Positions 12,801 to 23,775 of a stretch of DNA of 64,000 bases are shown here, piece after piece. The DNA is taken from NCBI GenBank assembly GCA_036785705.1, contig JAWUZG010000070.1, positions 2,057,001-2,121,000 of the forward strand, given 5' to 3'. A program made the position numbers and the translations under genes. Position 1 is the first letter of the stretch. The number at the start of each line of letters is the position of its first letter. This DNA is from Acanthornis magna (Eukaryota > Chordata > Aves > Passeriformes > Acanthizidae). Under the pieces are notes generated by a model. It was not told the origin of the DNA and did no database searches. It saw only the letters and a list, made by a program, of their open reading frames with translations.

Positions 12801-15800
12801 CTTCAGGCTGCAGCACACCTTGGATGTGAAGGTGAGTGCCTTCCTGAGAAGCACGGACACTAAATTGAGTGACCCACCCCAGCTGCTGGCTTTGGGAGAG
12901 AAACAAAATGCTGTATTCAAAATATAACTCTATATAAGCAATACAAAAAGTGCTCCAGAGGAGCCGTGACCAGGGTGTGGAACTTTTCCTGTTTTTCCCC
13001 AGGAGCTGCAAGGCCCAGGCTACTCCTCAGCTTGTGCTTCAGGGAAGCTGCAGCACATTGTGCCTCTGTCCCACCTGTGCTGTGCTGTCCAGCCACGTGC
13101 CCTGCCTCTGCCCAGCTCTGCCCCTCAGGTGAGTGCCTGCCTCAGCATGTCCCAAACAGTAAACAGAACACGGAGTTTCCAAATGGGAGAACATCTGCTC
13201 ACAGTGTCCTAGAACTAATTCCTAACACCTGAGATAGAATAATTTTCTGTACCTTCACATGTGCTGTGGCTTTTCGCTTCCTTTTTTTTTTTTTTTTGTG
13301 TGTGAACAACAATGGGACAATTGAAAAATCCTATAGACTGTGCTAAGAGTTTATTTTACCTCTACCACCAACAACATTTGTAAACTTTTAAATTTGAAGG
13401 TATTGATCTGCAAGCAGTTTGGTTTGAATTTTCTTCCTTTTGCTGTGAATCACTTATATTTGACAGTGAAAATAGGGCTCTTCATAGTTCTTGATAAATT
13501 TAATCATCTCCTTGAAGTTTAAATCATGCTCCAAGCTAGCCTTCACTGATTTTGATCAGTTTAATCTACATCATTGTCCTTCCTTCTGGTTTTGTACATC
13601 TACATTTAGATTTAAATTAAATTCCAGTGTTGCGCTGATTTTTCGTTACAGAAAATATCAACTCCAATCTCTCATGAAAAAAAAATTCTATTTTCTGTGT
13701 AGATTTTGTATCAATCTCCAGAAGTGACCTGATGCATCTCCCAGCTATTTTCATTAATTTTGATCTCAAAATCTGTCAGGAGGCTACAAGTTAGCACAGG
13801 CATTTTTCAAGAATATTTTCTGGTTTACTTCCTGATGTGGTGGCAAACATTTACATCAAAGAACAAAGGGGATAGTCACTTCTGTGAAATCCCTGCAGCA
13901 TCAGGCACTCCCATACTCTTTTCTTTGAGCTGATCAATTTATACTTCTGAAGATAAAGAAGGAAGACAGACTGATTTTTAATTTAGTACCACAGTGAGGA
14001 CCCAACAGGTTGCAGGAGCACTTGAATCAAAGTCTGCTTTAATCTTTTTGGTTCCTGCATCATTAGTTATTGTGAAAACTGAAGCGGCTCCAACACTTGA
14101 GACAGACTCTACCTGGATGATAGTCTGGCTTCTTGGCTGGAATGTGGGAAGGGAAGATTTGATGTGATTCAGGATCGCTTTGACCCATTATGAAGCTGAG
14201 GATTTGTTCCCCATATAAGCCCTGCTGAAACCAGTGTGTTCCCATTGAAAATTACCTTTTTTTTCCAATGAAAATGGGGTAGCAAAATGTTTTTAGCCAG
14301 TTCCATCCCCAGATGGAGCAGAGATCAGTGAGAGCAGTGCTTTCAACATTTGAAGTGCTGAGTAGTCTGAAAAATCTAGTTTTCGTAGAAAGAAAGGGTT
14401 CTTTGAACCAGGTCTTTGCCTCGAGTCCTGAGCAGTAAAATGGGAATAATATTGCATTTCATCTCTAAGATGGCTGTGGCAATAAAGGGGTGTGTGTCTG
14501 CAGACAGCTCAGCTGTTACAGGAATGAGTGCATGGAAAACACCCCCATGTGCTCCTGAGGCTCCCTTCAGCTCGGTGTCTGTGTCCTGTACAGCAATACC
14601 TGGGATCAGGGGTTAAAAAGGACAAAACAAGAGGAAAAGAGGAAAAAATATGTGCATTTGGATGAGTAGAGGTAAGAATTGATGGCAGAGGGCCTTTGTT
14701 AATACTTTGTAAATGAATTCTTTTATTTGAGATGCCTTCCAAGCTGGACATTTTGAAGGAAGAACCATTGCAGGATCTAAAGAGGATTCTTCAAGAATTA
14801 ACAAGTTCAGACAGTGACATTCCCTCCGTGGATCTCAGCAGCAATGGTGGGAGAAAATCCACTTTAACAACCATGGGGAGTGCAGTGTAAGAATAGTAGA
14901 TTTATTTCTGTTGTGTGCTGTGTACTTATAATGCCCTCTGAAACTGGGATCTGGCTCTGCACATGCTCCAGGAGCAGTGTGGGATGTGTTTTTGCAAGAA
15001 GGTTGGGTTTACTTTTGTAAGCTTGAGATAATCTAGAAGCTTCCAAAACTTCTGTTGTTTGCCAGGTTCCTCAGATGCTTTAGGTAGTCAGGAAGTAGAA
15101 GGTGACCACACTATTTGCCTTTCGTGCTTTCTTTTATTTTTGTTCAGAGCTCCTTTCTTCTTTTCCTGCCGTATGTAAATATCCAAGTGCAGGAATTTTT
15201 TTTTTTTTACCCAACACATGATAATGACAGTGGTACATGAAGTTGAAAAATTCAATACAGCACAAATTCTGATGTTTCTAACCCAGAACATAAGGATACT
15301 TCACAAAGGAAAGTGTAATTAATTAATTTTTTATTAGGATTAAATCAAAACTGCAGCTGGAGAGGCTGCTACTGCAAGCGTGTTGGAAAAGGACATTTTA
15401 GGACTGTGAGAAGTGCTTTCACTTAGCTGAGTAACCTGCTTCTTACAGTACTCATTTGAGGTTCACTTTCTAAGGGCTTTTTGATACAGCTTCAATCATG
15501 AGCTTGTTTGTATTGCTTTATTCATAATGCTAAGAGCTTCCTGGGAATTACAAAACAAAGCTGTCATGTCACTTTCTTCCCTCTGAGAAAGAACTCTGAA
15601 ACTGATTTATGTTGTTTGCTTTTGATTTCCATGTATAATGGAGACTGTATGAGAGCTTCACATTCTCACTGGGGAGGCTGGCTAGCATGACCAAACTTTA
15701 GCAAAATCTTTCCTGCAAAAATGCAGGTTTTGCCCTCATTTTGCTTTCAGGGATCCTTCCCACTCACGTCCTGCAGATCTTCAGTCCCGAGATCTTTCCC

Positions 15801-18392
15801 TGCTCGTTGCATCCCTTGGTAAGTTTTCATTGGCAGCATTTGTACCGTGTTGATGTCAAACGGGAACGTTACAGAACATTACAAAGAATCTAGGAATTAA
15901 ATATGTCTTAGCAGGTGGTACTACTAAGCCGCTATTGCACTTCCATTAAAATCTGTATCTTGTTGCAAAGCAGCTCCCTGGAGGCTGATACCAGCACACC
16001 CAAAAATGGAACTTCCACGTTAGTCTTATGTAATTAGCATGAATAACATTGTCACATTTTTGGAGCCTAAAGTTAGGGTCTTGAGTTCTGTATTTGGGTA
16101 TTTGGATATGGATGTGCTTTTGAGAGGAATCAGCAAATGTTGTTGGTTTCCTTCCAAGTACTGGATGGCCAGTACCTTTTAAACTGTGGTGACATTAATT
16201 TTTTAATCTGAACAGAAATACCGGGATGTGGCTTTGAGCAGCAGGGTTTGAAGATACTAATCTTAACCCCTTTTTCTTTTCTTGCCCATAGATTATCCAT
16301 TCTGTGAAAATTGCCTTCATACACGGATATTGTTCTCTATTTAGAATTTAGGCCACTGTGCTTCAGAGATAGGCTGTTTATTGTGAGGAGTAACTGCTCT
16401 GGGTATTCTTTTTGTATTTCAGAGTATTAAAGAAAATCTCCTGGGTAGTCACTCTCAGCCTTCTAGCAAACTAACTGCATCATCCAGGGATTTTTCTGGT
16501 ATCCAAAACAGCTGCAAGTAGGGGTTTTTTACATAGAAGACTTGAGAGGTAGTTGAGCAAGGGGAATTTGTAATAGACAGGGCGTCTTGGATTGTGAGCA
16601 GCTGTGATACTCCCTGTTTGGCAAGTAAACATGCAATAGAGAGCAGAAAAAAAGCCATTTTCACATGCCAGTGACTTCAGCAGAAACGAGAATGTTTTGT
16701 AAGGAGGCTTTAGTCTCCCCTTGCGTGGGTTCCCTCCTGAGGTGTGTTCTCACTGCTGTTTGCTTGGACATCTCCTAGGAAACGCATCCATCTGCTCCGC
16801 AGCACCTCCTTGCACATCCTCCCCCATGCAAGTCTCTCAGGAGGGCAGATCCAGAGCAAGATCTCCAGTACACTTGCTCTTAACTACTCCACCTGAACTT
16901 CCAGCTGGCTGTGGTTCCTCACTGGAGCACAGCCCATCCACGAGGAAGGTTGGCTTTCCAGAGGGAGCAGCCACAGCCCCAAAAATAGGTACGTCCAGTC
17001 CCATTTCCTGATCAGGATGCCTTCACCCTGTCCCAGTTCTGTTCAAGCAGAAGGTTTATTCTCTGATAAATGAATTGTGAGTAAAGTGTAGCAGCTAATT
17101 AATGTATTATACAATGAGAAGATAAATTCCACACACCACTAAATGTAAGGCCTGGTAAATTGCTTGGTTCGGGTCAAGAGACTGTAATGATGCTCGACAT
17201 TAATATTCACAGTAACAAATACTTGCAATAGCTGTTGTGGTTCCTGTAATACATTTAGAAAGTTCTGGAGTTGAAAACTCTGAAAAGTTGGTGTAAAACC
17301 AACTGAAATTGTTGTAAATTGGTGTAAATTTTATTTCCCAAGAACTTCAGTTTAAAGGGAATGTTTAGATAATTTACAATGGCCGTTTTTAATTATTATT
17401 GATTATGATATTACTTTTTTTGCCTAGCTTCTGAGCCCATGGAAACTAGCAAGCCCACACCAAAGAGGCTACAGAACAAGATGGAAAACCTGCAAAACCT
17501 GATGGAATCATTACAGTTAAAAAAACAAGGTACCAGAATTTACTAAAAACATTCCCGTTTAGTTGAAAAAACACACACTCTCCAGAAACTGTTCTTGGTA
17601 CCTGCCAAAGCGCTACCTGTGCTTTTACTAGCACACACTAGTTTTACTAGCAGTACCCTCTTCTCCATTATCCTGCTCCTGGGAGAGTAATTAGATTAAC
17701 TCCACAGTGCCCCTTAATTCTAATAAGCTTCAAGATCCTTAACATGTCAAACATGGCAGCTGCTCAGGGGTGTCCTCGTGTGCTGTCACGGCCAATTAAA
17801 GGACATTTTTAACAAGCTGATGACGCTTTCGTGGAAACTGCAAGATTTCCAAAACATAGTTGCATGAGCTTCTGGAATGGCAGGATGCCAAATGAGATGG
17901 GATTTCTTTTCTCTGTACTTTTTCTTATTGCATATTCCAGTTTCTTCCCCTTTGCCCCTTTAAGTCTTGTTGTACAGATTTGGGAAATTATTATTTTCCC
18001 TCATCACACAATGAATTTGTGTCAGGGACGTACAAATGATTTGATATAGGTAAAACTAAGCGAGTTATTTATATAAATAAGCCAAATGTAAGTGTTCTCA
18101 TTTTTGTTCTTTGCCATCCATTAATATCTTCAGTGTTTCTTCTATATTCACATAAAGAATTGCAAACTGAAGTTGCATTTGAAAGGGCTTGGTAAGTACA
18201 ACATAACTTGTTATTGAGAGGACTTTATGAAGCTTCAGGTGTTGGCACCTGAGACCTCAACCTTTTGAACATAAGGTGGTGGTGTTCAGCTAATCTGTTC
18301 TTCTGCTATTTTCAGCCACATCACCAATGATCAGAACTCAGAAGGTGAAGACAAAGAAATCCAAGGAAGAGGAGAGAAAGCTGTCCAAGTGA
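3782..18392 (+). CDS. CCDC158: Coiled-coil domain-containing protein 158, 18 coding exons
   Basis: Exons: 3782-3822, 4061-4382, 4712-4788, 5805-5919, 6537-6656, 7214-7411, 8292-8774, 9488-9677, 10436-10588, 10707-10819, 11543-11701, 12739-12831, 13003-13128, 14732-14886, 15751-15818, 16779-16988, 17428-17529, 18316-18392. All have AG/GT ends with compatible phases and total 2802 nt (933 codons plus TGA). I recall 1113 aa for human. Residues 1 to about 690 are heptad-rich coiled coil, with signature stretches EQNKRIWDRSTDNSIT, VGQHGQIAGAMEVEK and QITAKRGQIDALQSKI. After ELQGPGY the protein becomes Ser/Pro-rich and ends with a short Lys-rich tail. The molecular function is not established as far as I know. 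The start at 3782 is forced by the frameshift in the 5' exon; mammals have roughly 130 more N-terminal residues. One mammalian exon (relic at 5388-5497) must be skipped, and skipping it keeps frame. The exon 13003-13128 diverges strongly after its first residues. Confidence 0.9.
5388..5497 (+). pseudogene. CCDC158: Decayed internal CCDC158 exon
   Basis: After a TTTGGAAGAG acceptor the sequence reads RLEQLRNEHGQEVAALTHKA, matching RIEQLISEHEVEITGLTEKA of mammalian CCDC158. A shift of frame near 5461-5466 is needed to continue as ASSIQSLMEMIK, like ANSIQSQLEIIQ. Without the shift the frame stops at TGA 5482-5484. The expected donor after 5497 is GC (GCCTGG), not GT. The intact exon would be 111 nt, a multiple of three, so transcripts that skip it stay in frame: 4788 ends on two codon bases and 5805 supplies the third. 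I infer that the exon is dead or skipped in this species. Confidence 0.7.
10130..10210. repeat. AT-rich low-complexity stretch
   Basis: About 80 bp made almost only of A and T in a CCDC158 intron, with many TATATA and TTTAAAATAT runs. No function is apparent. Confidence 0.7.
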
Positions 18393-18467
18393 TGACACTA
18401 TGTGCGTTAGTGATCGCTTTCATGTAGGTACATTGTGTTTAAATGTGTTACATTTTTAAAGGTTAAC

Positions 18468-18473
18468 AATAAA
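18468..18473 (+). terminator. CCDC158 polyadenylation signal
   Basis: A canonical AATAAA lies 76 nt after the CCDC158 stop codon, followed by an AT- and T-rich stretch. This position predicts a very short 3' UTR. Confidence 0.75.
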
Positions 18474-18534
18474 AGCACTTATAATTTTTTTAACTCTTGT
18501 TTATAGCTCTTATTTTAAATGAGCAGGAAGTACA

Positions 18535-18745
18535 GAGGAGTAGAAAGGGACCTTAAAAATCAGCCAGTTCCACCCCCTGCTGTGGGCAGGGACACCTTCC
18601 ACTAGCCCAGCTTGCTCCAAGCCCTGTCCAGCCTGGCCTTGGACACTGCCAGGGATGGGGCAGCCACAGCTTCTCTGGGCAACCTATGCCAGGGGCTCAC
18701 CACCATCACAGGAAAGGATTTTTCTCTATATCTAAGCTAAATTCT
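18535..18745 (-). mobile_element. CR1 LINE 3'-end fragment
   Basis: The segment carries the well-known CR1 phrases in reverse orientation: GGACCTTAAAAATCAGCCAG, then GGGACACCTTCCACTAGCCC, then CCTGGCCTTGGACACTGCC, CTCTGGGCAACCTATGCCAG and an AGGAAAGGATTTTTCTCTA block. It is a 5'-truncated, decayed copy with no coding capacity, just past the CCDC158 polyadenylation signal. Family assignment is from memory of the avian CR1 consensus. Confidence 0.85.
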
Positions 18746-18749
18746 TCAA

Positions 18750-21700
18750 GTTTGAGTTCCATACTGTACCGTGATTCATTTAAGCAGAATGGACTCATCA
18801 AGATTTAGTTCGAGTCTTGAGTGGGGAGAAAAAATTACTGAATTGCTCCTAAGCTGTCCTCAGTTATTGTCAACAGTATTTTAATTAAAGGAATTTTTTT
18901 AGATTTCCTAATAATTTTTTTCCACTGTTTCTGATAGTTTTTGCAACAGTGTCACAAGCTTAGTTGAAATATTAATAAAGGCATCTCCCCTTTCCTAGGA
19001 ATCGGTTGCATTGAAAATGAAAGGATAGGTTTAGACGGTTCTTGTATCACAGTTTGGACTTGCCACACATACCGGACAAATGTACAAAAATTCTCCTAAG
19101 AAGAGGGTCAGGTGTAGAGAACAAGAGCCCCTGGGAAAGGTCACTGGTAAGTGCACTCTCAGTTGTGTTCAAGGAGCCAAGCTAAAAAGAGTTTCAGAAG
19201 CTGCAGCCCTGTGCCAAGGGCAGGGAGCAGGTGGAGGAATCAGAGAGCCAGAGAAAAGGGAGGGACATGTGCCAATCCAAAACAGCAGCTAACATCCTTT
19301 TGCTGGAATCCAGCAGAGTTGGGGACAGGTCTGGGCTCCCCCCCTGCCACCAGTAGCAAGCAGGAACAGGCTCATAGACACAGCTGAATGCATCCTGGCC
19401 TCTGCAGCAGCAGCAGCACTTGTTATTCCATGTCATGCAGGTGGATGGCACAAGAGGACTGTTAGGCCAAACTTGCCCACAGCAAGGGCACCACAGATGG
19501 CAGCCACCCCCCTAGAGAGAAAACCTAATACCAGGCTAATATGTGGAGAGACTCTGAAAGGTAAGTTCAGCTCCCAGAGAGAATGTGGGATGGGCATGCG
19601 TTTTGCAAAGCAGACAAGCTGCAGTGAAGGTTTGTGTAGGAGACTTTAAAATAGTTTATGCCCAGTCCCCTCACTGTCCAACTGCAGCATTCAGCCTTTG
19701 TGCACCAAACTAGTTCACGAAAAGGAATAGTTTGTGTTTCACCTAAAAGTAATCAAATTCTCTAATTTGTCAGAAGTTTGTTGTCAAGGGTATGAGCAGG
19801 TGAACTTTAAGGTAGCTCTGTGGTTACAGGCTTTGCCAAGCTGTGAGACAGTTTATTGTTTGCTTGGATATCTCCTGAGCCGCTGGCTGTTAGATCCACA
19901 CAGGAATGTCAACAATAAGTTGTTTCTCACATGTAGCTTCACTGGGCTCACAGCCAGGACATTGTATTAGACAGCTATCAGCCATTCCAACAGCATCTTT
20001 TTTATGCAGCAAGGCAACTTTGTTTAAATCTACCCTGGCCTCGGAGCAAATAGATTGTTCAATAATGAGAAAACACCCCAGTGAACTTGGAGAAAATACT
20101 GATGGGTTCCTCCAGAAAAACTGAAATCCAGATTTATTTCTTTCATTGTACCCAAACCATTTAATTTACATAGCATAGGTCCTGCTGGACAAGTAGTGAT
20201 GTGAGTGGCATAATTTAGAGGTTGTAGCAAAAGTTCAGTGCAGGTCTTTGTAGAAACCTCAGCTGATCATTCAGCAAGATGATACAATTATGAGGACTGT
20301 GAGTTGTCTGTGGGATCAAAGCACAGGGTGTTTAACTAAAAAAATTAATTATTCTCAATTTGAAAGACTTCTCAGGGTTGGTCTGTTTGACATGTTCACC
20401 GTTGCATTAGAGAATCTATTCTAGCATAGGTTAAGTAGCTTTCTAGTGAATAACTTAATCTAATAGCACATTTAATCTCCTCAGACAAGCCTCAAACGTG
20501 TGTATAAATATGCTCAGGCGGCAGCGGCTGTGCGACAAGCGCTTTTTAAGTTGACAGTATCTCACTATTTGAAGAGCTTGCATTAGAGGGGAAGAGATTT
20601 GTAATCACCGTAAAATAAAATGTTTTGCTTTGACTTCAGTGATCTCTGAAGATCACCTTCTATTGCAGCTGTATATTAGGCAGTGTCCACTTCAGTTTAT
20701 TGTTAGAAAAGCCAAGTGCAAAGAATGCAACTGAGGTTGTTTGACTTGATGAAAATCAAAATTCCAACTTGCCAGTGCAGTTTTTCCTTGGCCTTATTCT
20801 CTCTCCCTCAGCACCCTCCCGTCAGCACCCTCCCAGGACTTCCATGAGCTATTTTGCAGGAGCAGGCAGCCCAACCCACGCTCATTGAACAGCTGGATCA
20901 AAGTCCCAGTAAGAACATTTCTGACGCTAGTTCTTCCCAGCAGCTCTAGTACTGTCCCACCAACTGGATGCCCACTAACCCACCAGATGGAGGAGGTCAG
21001 CCTCTCTAGCTCATCTTCCAGTCTCTCATCAAAGACATTCTATTTCACACATTCAGACTGCTCCACCACACAGAGCAGGAAGGAATTAGCAGAGGCATTT
21101 GTATCAATGATGTGCTTTTTAAAGTAAGTCTTCCAAACCAAAGTGCTAATTTGTGTACTTGCAGATCTCCTACAAAACTGCTCTCCCAGACCAAGCTCAC
21201 TCTAGGGAAGGGCTGTTTGCAGGCCAGAGCTTTGTTCAGCATTATGGAAAGAAGAGCTTGCTCAAGTGGCAGCATGTATTTGTACCCAAAAATACGAAAA
21301 GCAGGGAAGCAGAGCAGCTTTCTGCTTGTATCACGTAAAGATACCGACTAGCTGAAGCTGGATGTATTCTATTCCATCTGGCTTACTAGAAGGCTGCAAC
21401 TTAAAATCAATTCAAGCTGAAAAGCCTAGTCTTAAAAAAGGAAATACAAGTTTCAGCTAAGCATTTGCTAACAATAGTGTGGTTATTGTTCCTCAGTAGG
21501 CAGAATATGCCACCTGACTATTCCCTAGCTATCACAGCATTCCAGGGTTTTTTTAAAGCCTGGTCCCACCCTGACAAAGTAATTCATTAAGCCGAGACAG
21601 TCCTTTCTGACCTTTGCTCTCCCCTCAGCAGGAGAGGAGCTGCCTGCCAAGCCTTTCATTTGAGCCGAGATGATTGCTGGACAGTAGGGGGTAGAGAATG

Positions 21701-21860
21701 AACTATTTTGGGGTTCAACCTTTTGTTACTCCCAAGAGTGATGGCCACTTCTCAGTAATTCCTTAGCACTAAGATTGCAGGTCAAGGGGCTCACTTGGAT
21801 CAAAGTCACCAAAATGAGTGAGGTCACTGGTCAGCTGGTAATGAACTGTCAATCTGAAAA
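18750..21860. other. Intergenic DNA between CCDC158 and STBD1
   Basis: Both neighbouring genes are transcribed toward this interval. I see no exon with similarity to a known protein, only short unsupported reading frames, a (CAG)4 run near 19406 and a short duplicated TCAGCACCCTCCC near 20810-20840. Part of the right side may belong to the STBD1 3' UTR if a more distal polyadenylation site is used. Confidence 0.6.
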
Positions 21861-21862
21861 TG

Positions 21863-21868
21863 TTTATT
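21863..21868 (-). terminator. Candidate STBD1 polyadenylation signal
   Basis: TTTATT on the plus strand is AATAAA on the STBD1 strand, about 430 bp after the STBD1 stop codon. Other TTTATT words lie further left (near 20697 and 19850), so the true 3' end is uncertain. Confidence 0.45.
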
Positions 21869-22300
21869 GTTTACTTAATACATTACATAAATTAAAACAC
21901 CTAAGTTCCTGTTACAGTGTTGGTAACCACACCTCCCAGTACGCTTCCCAAGCCCAAGCAGTTGGTACCAAGATGCATCCCATAGCCCCACTCAAAGCAA
22001 CACAAACTCAAGTCCAGGGTCCAGATCCACCTGGACAGGCAGGTGCTTGGAATGCTGCTCTTGCCTTCTTAGCCTACCTTGTGTCTCTTCAGTACGCATT
22101 CAAATTGATTTTTCAGGTTGCCAAAGGTTTCCTAAAGGGGAGGGCAGAGATCTGCTGCTCACGTGGTTCGATATGGGATTTCCAGAGCTCTGCACTTTGA
22201 GAAGGTTTCCTACAGAGGAAGGGGAGCCCCACTAAGGTCTAGGGGCTCAGTGATTCACCTAGGCAGGTCTGCCATTAGATCAGCAGCTTCCAACTTCCCA

Positions 22301-23439
22301 TTAATGGTACCCCCACCACTGATGAACAATTTGATCTTCATGTTCAGTCACTAGGGTCCTGTTACTGCATTCTTCCCACCGTCTGACCTTCCCATTCTCC
22401 ACCAAGATAAATTTCCACTCTACTCTCGTGTCTACAGGCAGACTGATGGATTCGGACCAGAAGCCATCCTTGTCACACTTGAGGGGGACGTAGCTGTGCC
22501 ACTGGCCCAGACACTCGTGGTCCCCCGTGACACCAATGAGCTGCGCGTCGGAGTGGGTGATGTAGTGCACACGGAAAGCCACGTGGATGTTCTGGAACAT
22601 GGGGGGCACGGCTGCAACTCTCTTTGCTTTCGAGTCCCCATCACAGCAGTCTCCTTGTTCCCATTCCTTGCTGTCAGAGTCTTCCATGCTGCCATCATTG
22701 CCATCCTCCCCTTCGACCAGGTGCTCAGAAACAACTTCCCACTCTTCGTGGTCCAAGTCCCTACTCTCAGCTGGCTGACACGTCTGCTCCTCACTTCTGT
22801 CCTTACAGTCATCGTCAGAAGCTCCTGCCAAGTTCATCACGCACCATCCGTCACTTGCCTGTCCCACCTGGGCTCCCAGCTCGCCTGCCTGGCTGCCGGC
22901 CGTATCAACTGGATGCTCCCCCGAGTCCGTGACATCCTGCTTCGGGATCAGCTGCTCCACCTCCACAGGTTCGCCCAAAACTGCACCGCTGGGGACATGG
23001 TTAAGCTCTTCCTTTGAAACAGCCGCCAGATCCTCTCCTGCCTTCGGAGGGCCGGACGGGGCAGCATCCTCTGCAAGTGACATTTAGGGAGAACGGCAAC
23101 GGGTTAAGCTGAGTGCCGGCAAACCCAAGTCCTCCCGGGCTCGGGCAGGCCGAGACACCCCCAGCATCGCCTCCCTATCCCGGTACCTGTGGCCGCCACC
23201 GCCGCGCTCGCCCGCCGGGGCCCCTCTCTGCCGGCCGCCGCCTCCTCGCCGCCCGCCTCGGCTCGCCCGTCGCTGCCGCCGTACCAGAGCCAGGCGACGA
23301 TGGCGCCCAGCAGCGCCACGAGCATTGCCGGCCACAGCCCCGCGCCCAGCCAGCCCCAGCCCCAGCCCCAGCGGGGCTCGGCGGGCAGCGCGGCGGCGCC
23401 GCGGGGCCGCAGCACGGGCGGGCCGCGGTCGCGGGCCAT
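22301..23439 (-). CDS. STBD1: Starch-binding domain-containing protein 1 (genethonin 1)
   Basis: CDS is complement(join(22301..23070, 23187..23439)), 340 aa. The intron has a GTACCG donor and a CTTGCAG acceptor; the joint makes GCC ACA GAG, in frame. A hydrophobic membrane anchor lies at residues 36-53 (WPAMLVALLGAIVAWLW), followed by an acidic disordered linker. The linker holds HEEWEVV at 192-198 with Trp195, matching the Atg8/GABARAP-interacting motif of mammalian STBD1. Residues about 245-340 form a CBM20 domain with GVTGDHECLGQW, DGFWS, VEWKF and RRWEECSNR, ending WWGYH. The family binds glycogen and tethers it to ER and autophagic membranes. Human is 358 aa. The N terminus is odd: about 32 residues precede the segment aligned with the human start, including a (GW)4 run, and residue 2 is not Gly. 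The likely start is the CpG-island ATG at 23439. Confidence 0.95.
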
Positions 23440-23640
23440 GGCCGGGCGCTGCAGCAGCGAGACCCCGCCGGGGCCGCCCCCCCGGCGCCGCTTTAAGCCG
23501 GGCTCCGGAGCGGGGGAGGAGCCGCTCCCGGGCCGGGCGGGGCGGGGCTGGGCTGAGCCGCGCCGCGGAGGGGGTGGAAAGGCAGGTCCGAGTAAACCCC
23601 CAAAGTCGGGGCGGAGAAAGTTTCAAGTGTTCACACCCCC
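23090..23640. promoter_or_regulatory. CpG island over STBD1 exon 1 and promoter
   Basis: Very GC- and CpG-rich sequence spans exon 1, intron 1 and the first 200 bp upstream of the STBD1 ATG, then drops to ordinary composition by about 23650. GC-box-like runs (GGGCGGGGCGGGGC near 23536) lie upstream of the start on the STBD1 side. No TATA box is evident. Confidence 0.7.
23344..23375 (-). repeat. Hexanucleotide repeat in STBD1 exon 1
   Basis: On the coding strand a TGGGGC unit is repeated about four times and encodes alternating Trp-Gly (RWGWGWGWLG, residues 23-32) directly before the membrane anchor. It also forms a G-tract run. Repeat expansion is the likely origin. Confidence 0.8.
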
Positions 23641-23659
23641 GCACCCCTTTTCTGCCTTT

Positions 23660-23775
23660 TCTCAGAATTGTTAGGATTGTAAGGGGCTTCTGGAGATCGT
23701 CTAGTCCAAGCCGCCTGCCAAGGCAGGGTCACCCAGTGCAGGTTTAATTCTAGCAGTGCTGGTGGGCTTAGATAC
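23660..23775 (-). mobile_element. CR1 LINE 3'-end fragment
   Basis: Phrases such as TCTGGAGATCGTCTAGTCCA, AAGGCAGGGTCACCCAGTGC and a preceding TCAGAATTGTTAGGATTG block match reversed CR1 3' sequence. The copy is short and decayed, immediately upstream of the STBD1 CpG island. Confidence 0.7.

Noticed and set aside
18159..18194. Possible extra 3' CCDC158 mini-exon before a GTAAGT donor
   Set aside because: The polypyrimidine tract is weak, the encoded residues match nothing, and exons 17428-17529 and 18316-18392 already join in frame and match the mammalian C terminus directly.
22496..23017. 173-codon plus-strand frame inside STBD1
   Set aside because: It is antisense to the conserved CBM20-containing exon and has no similarity of its own.
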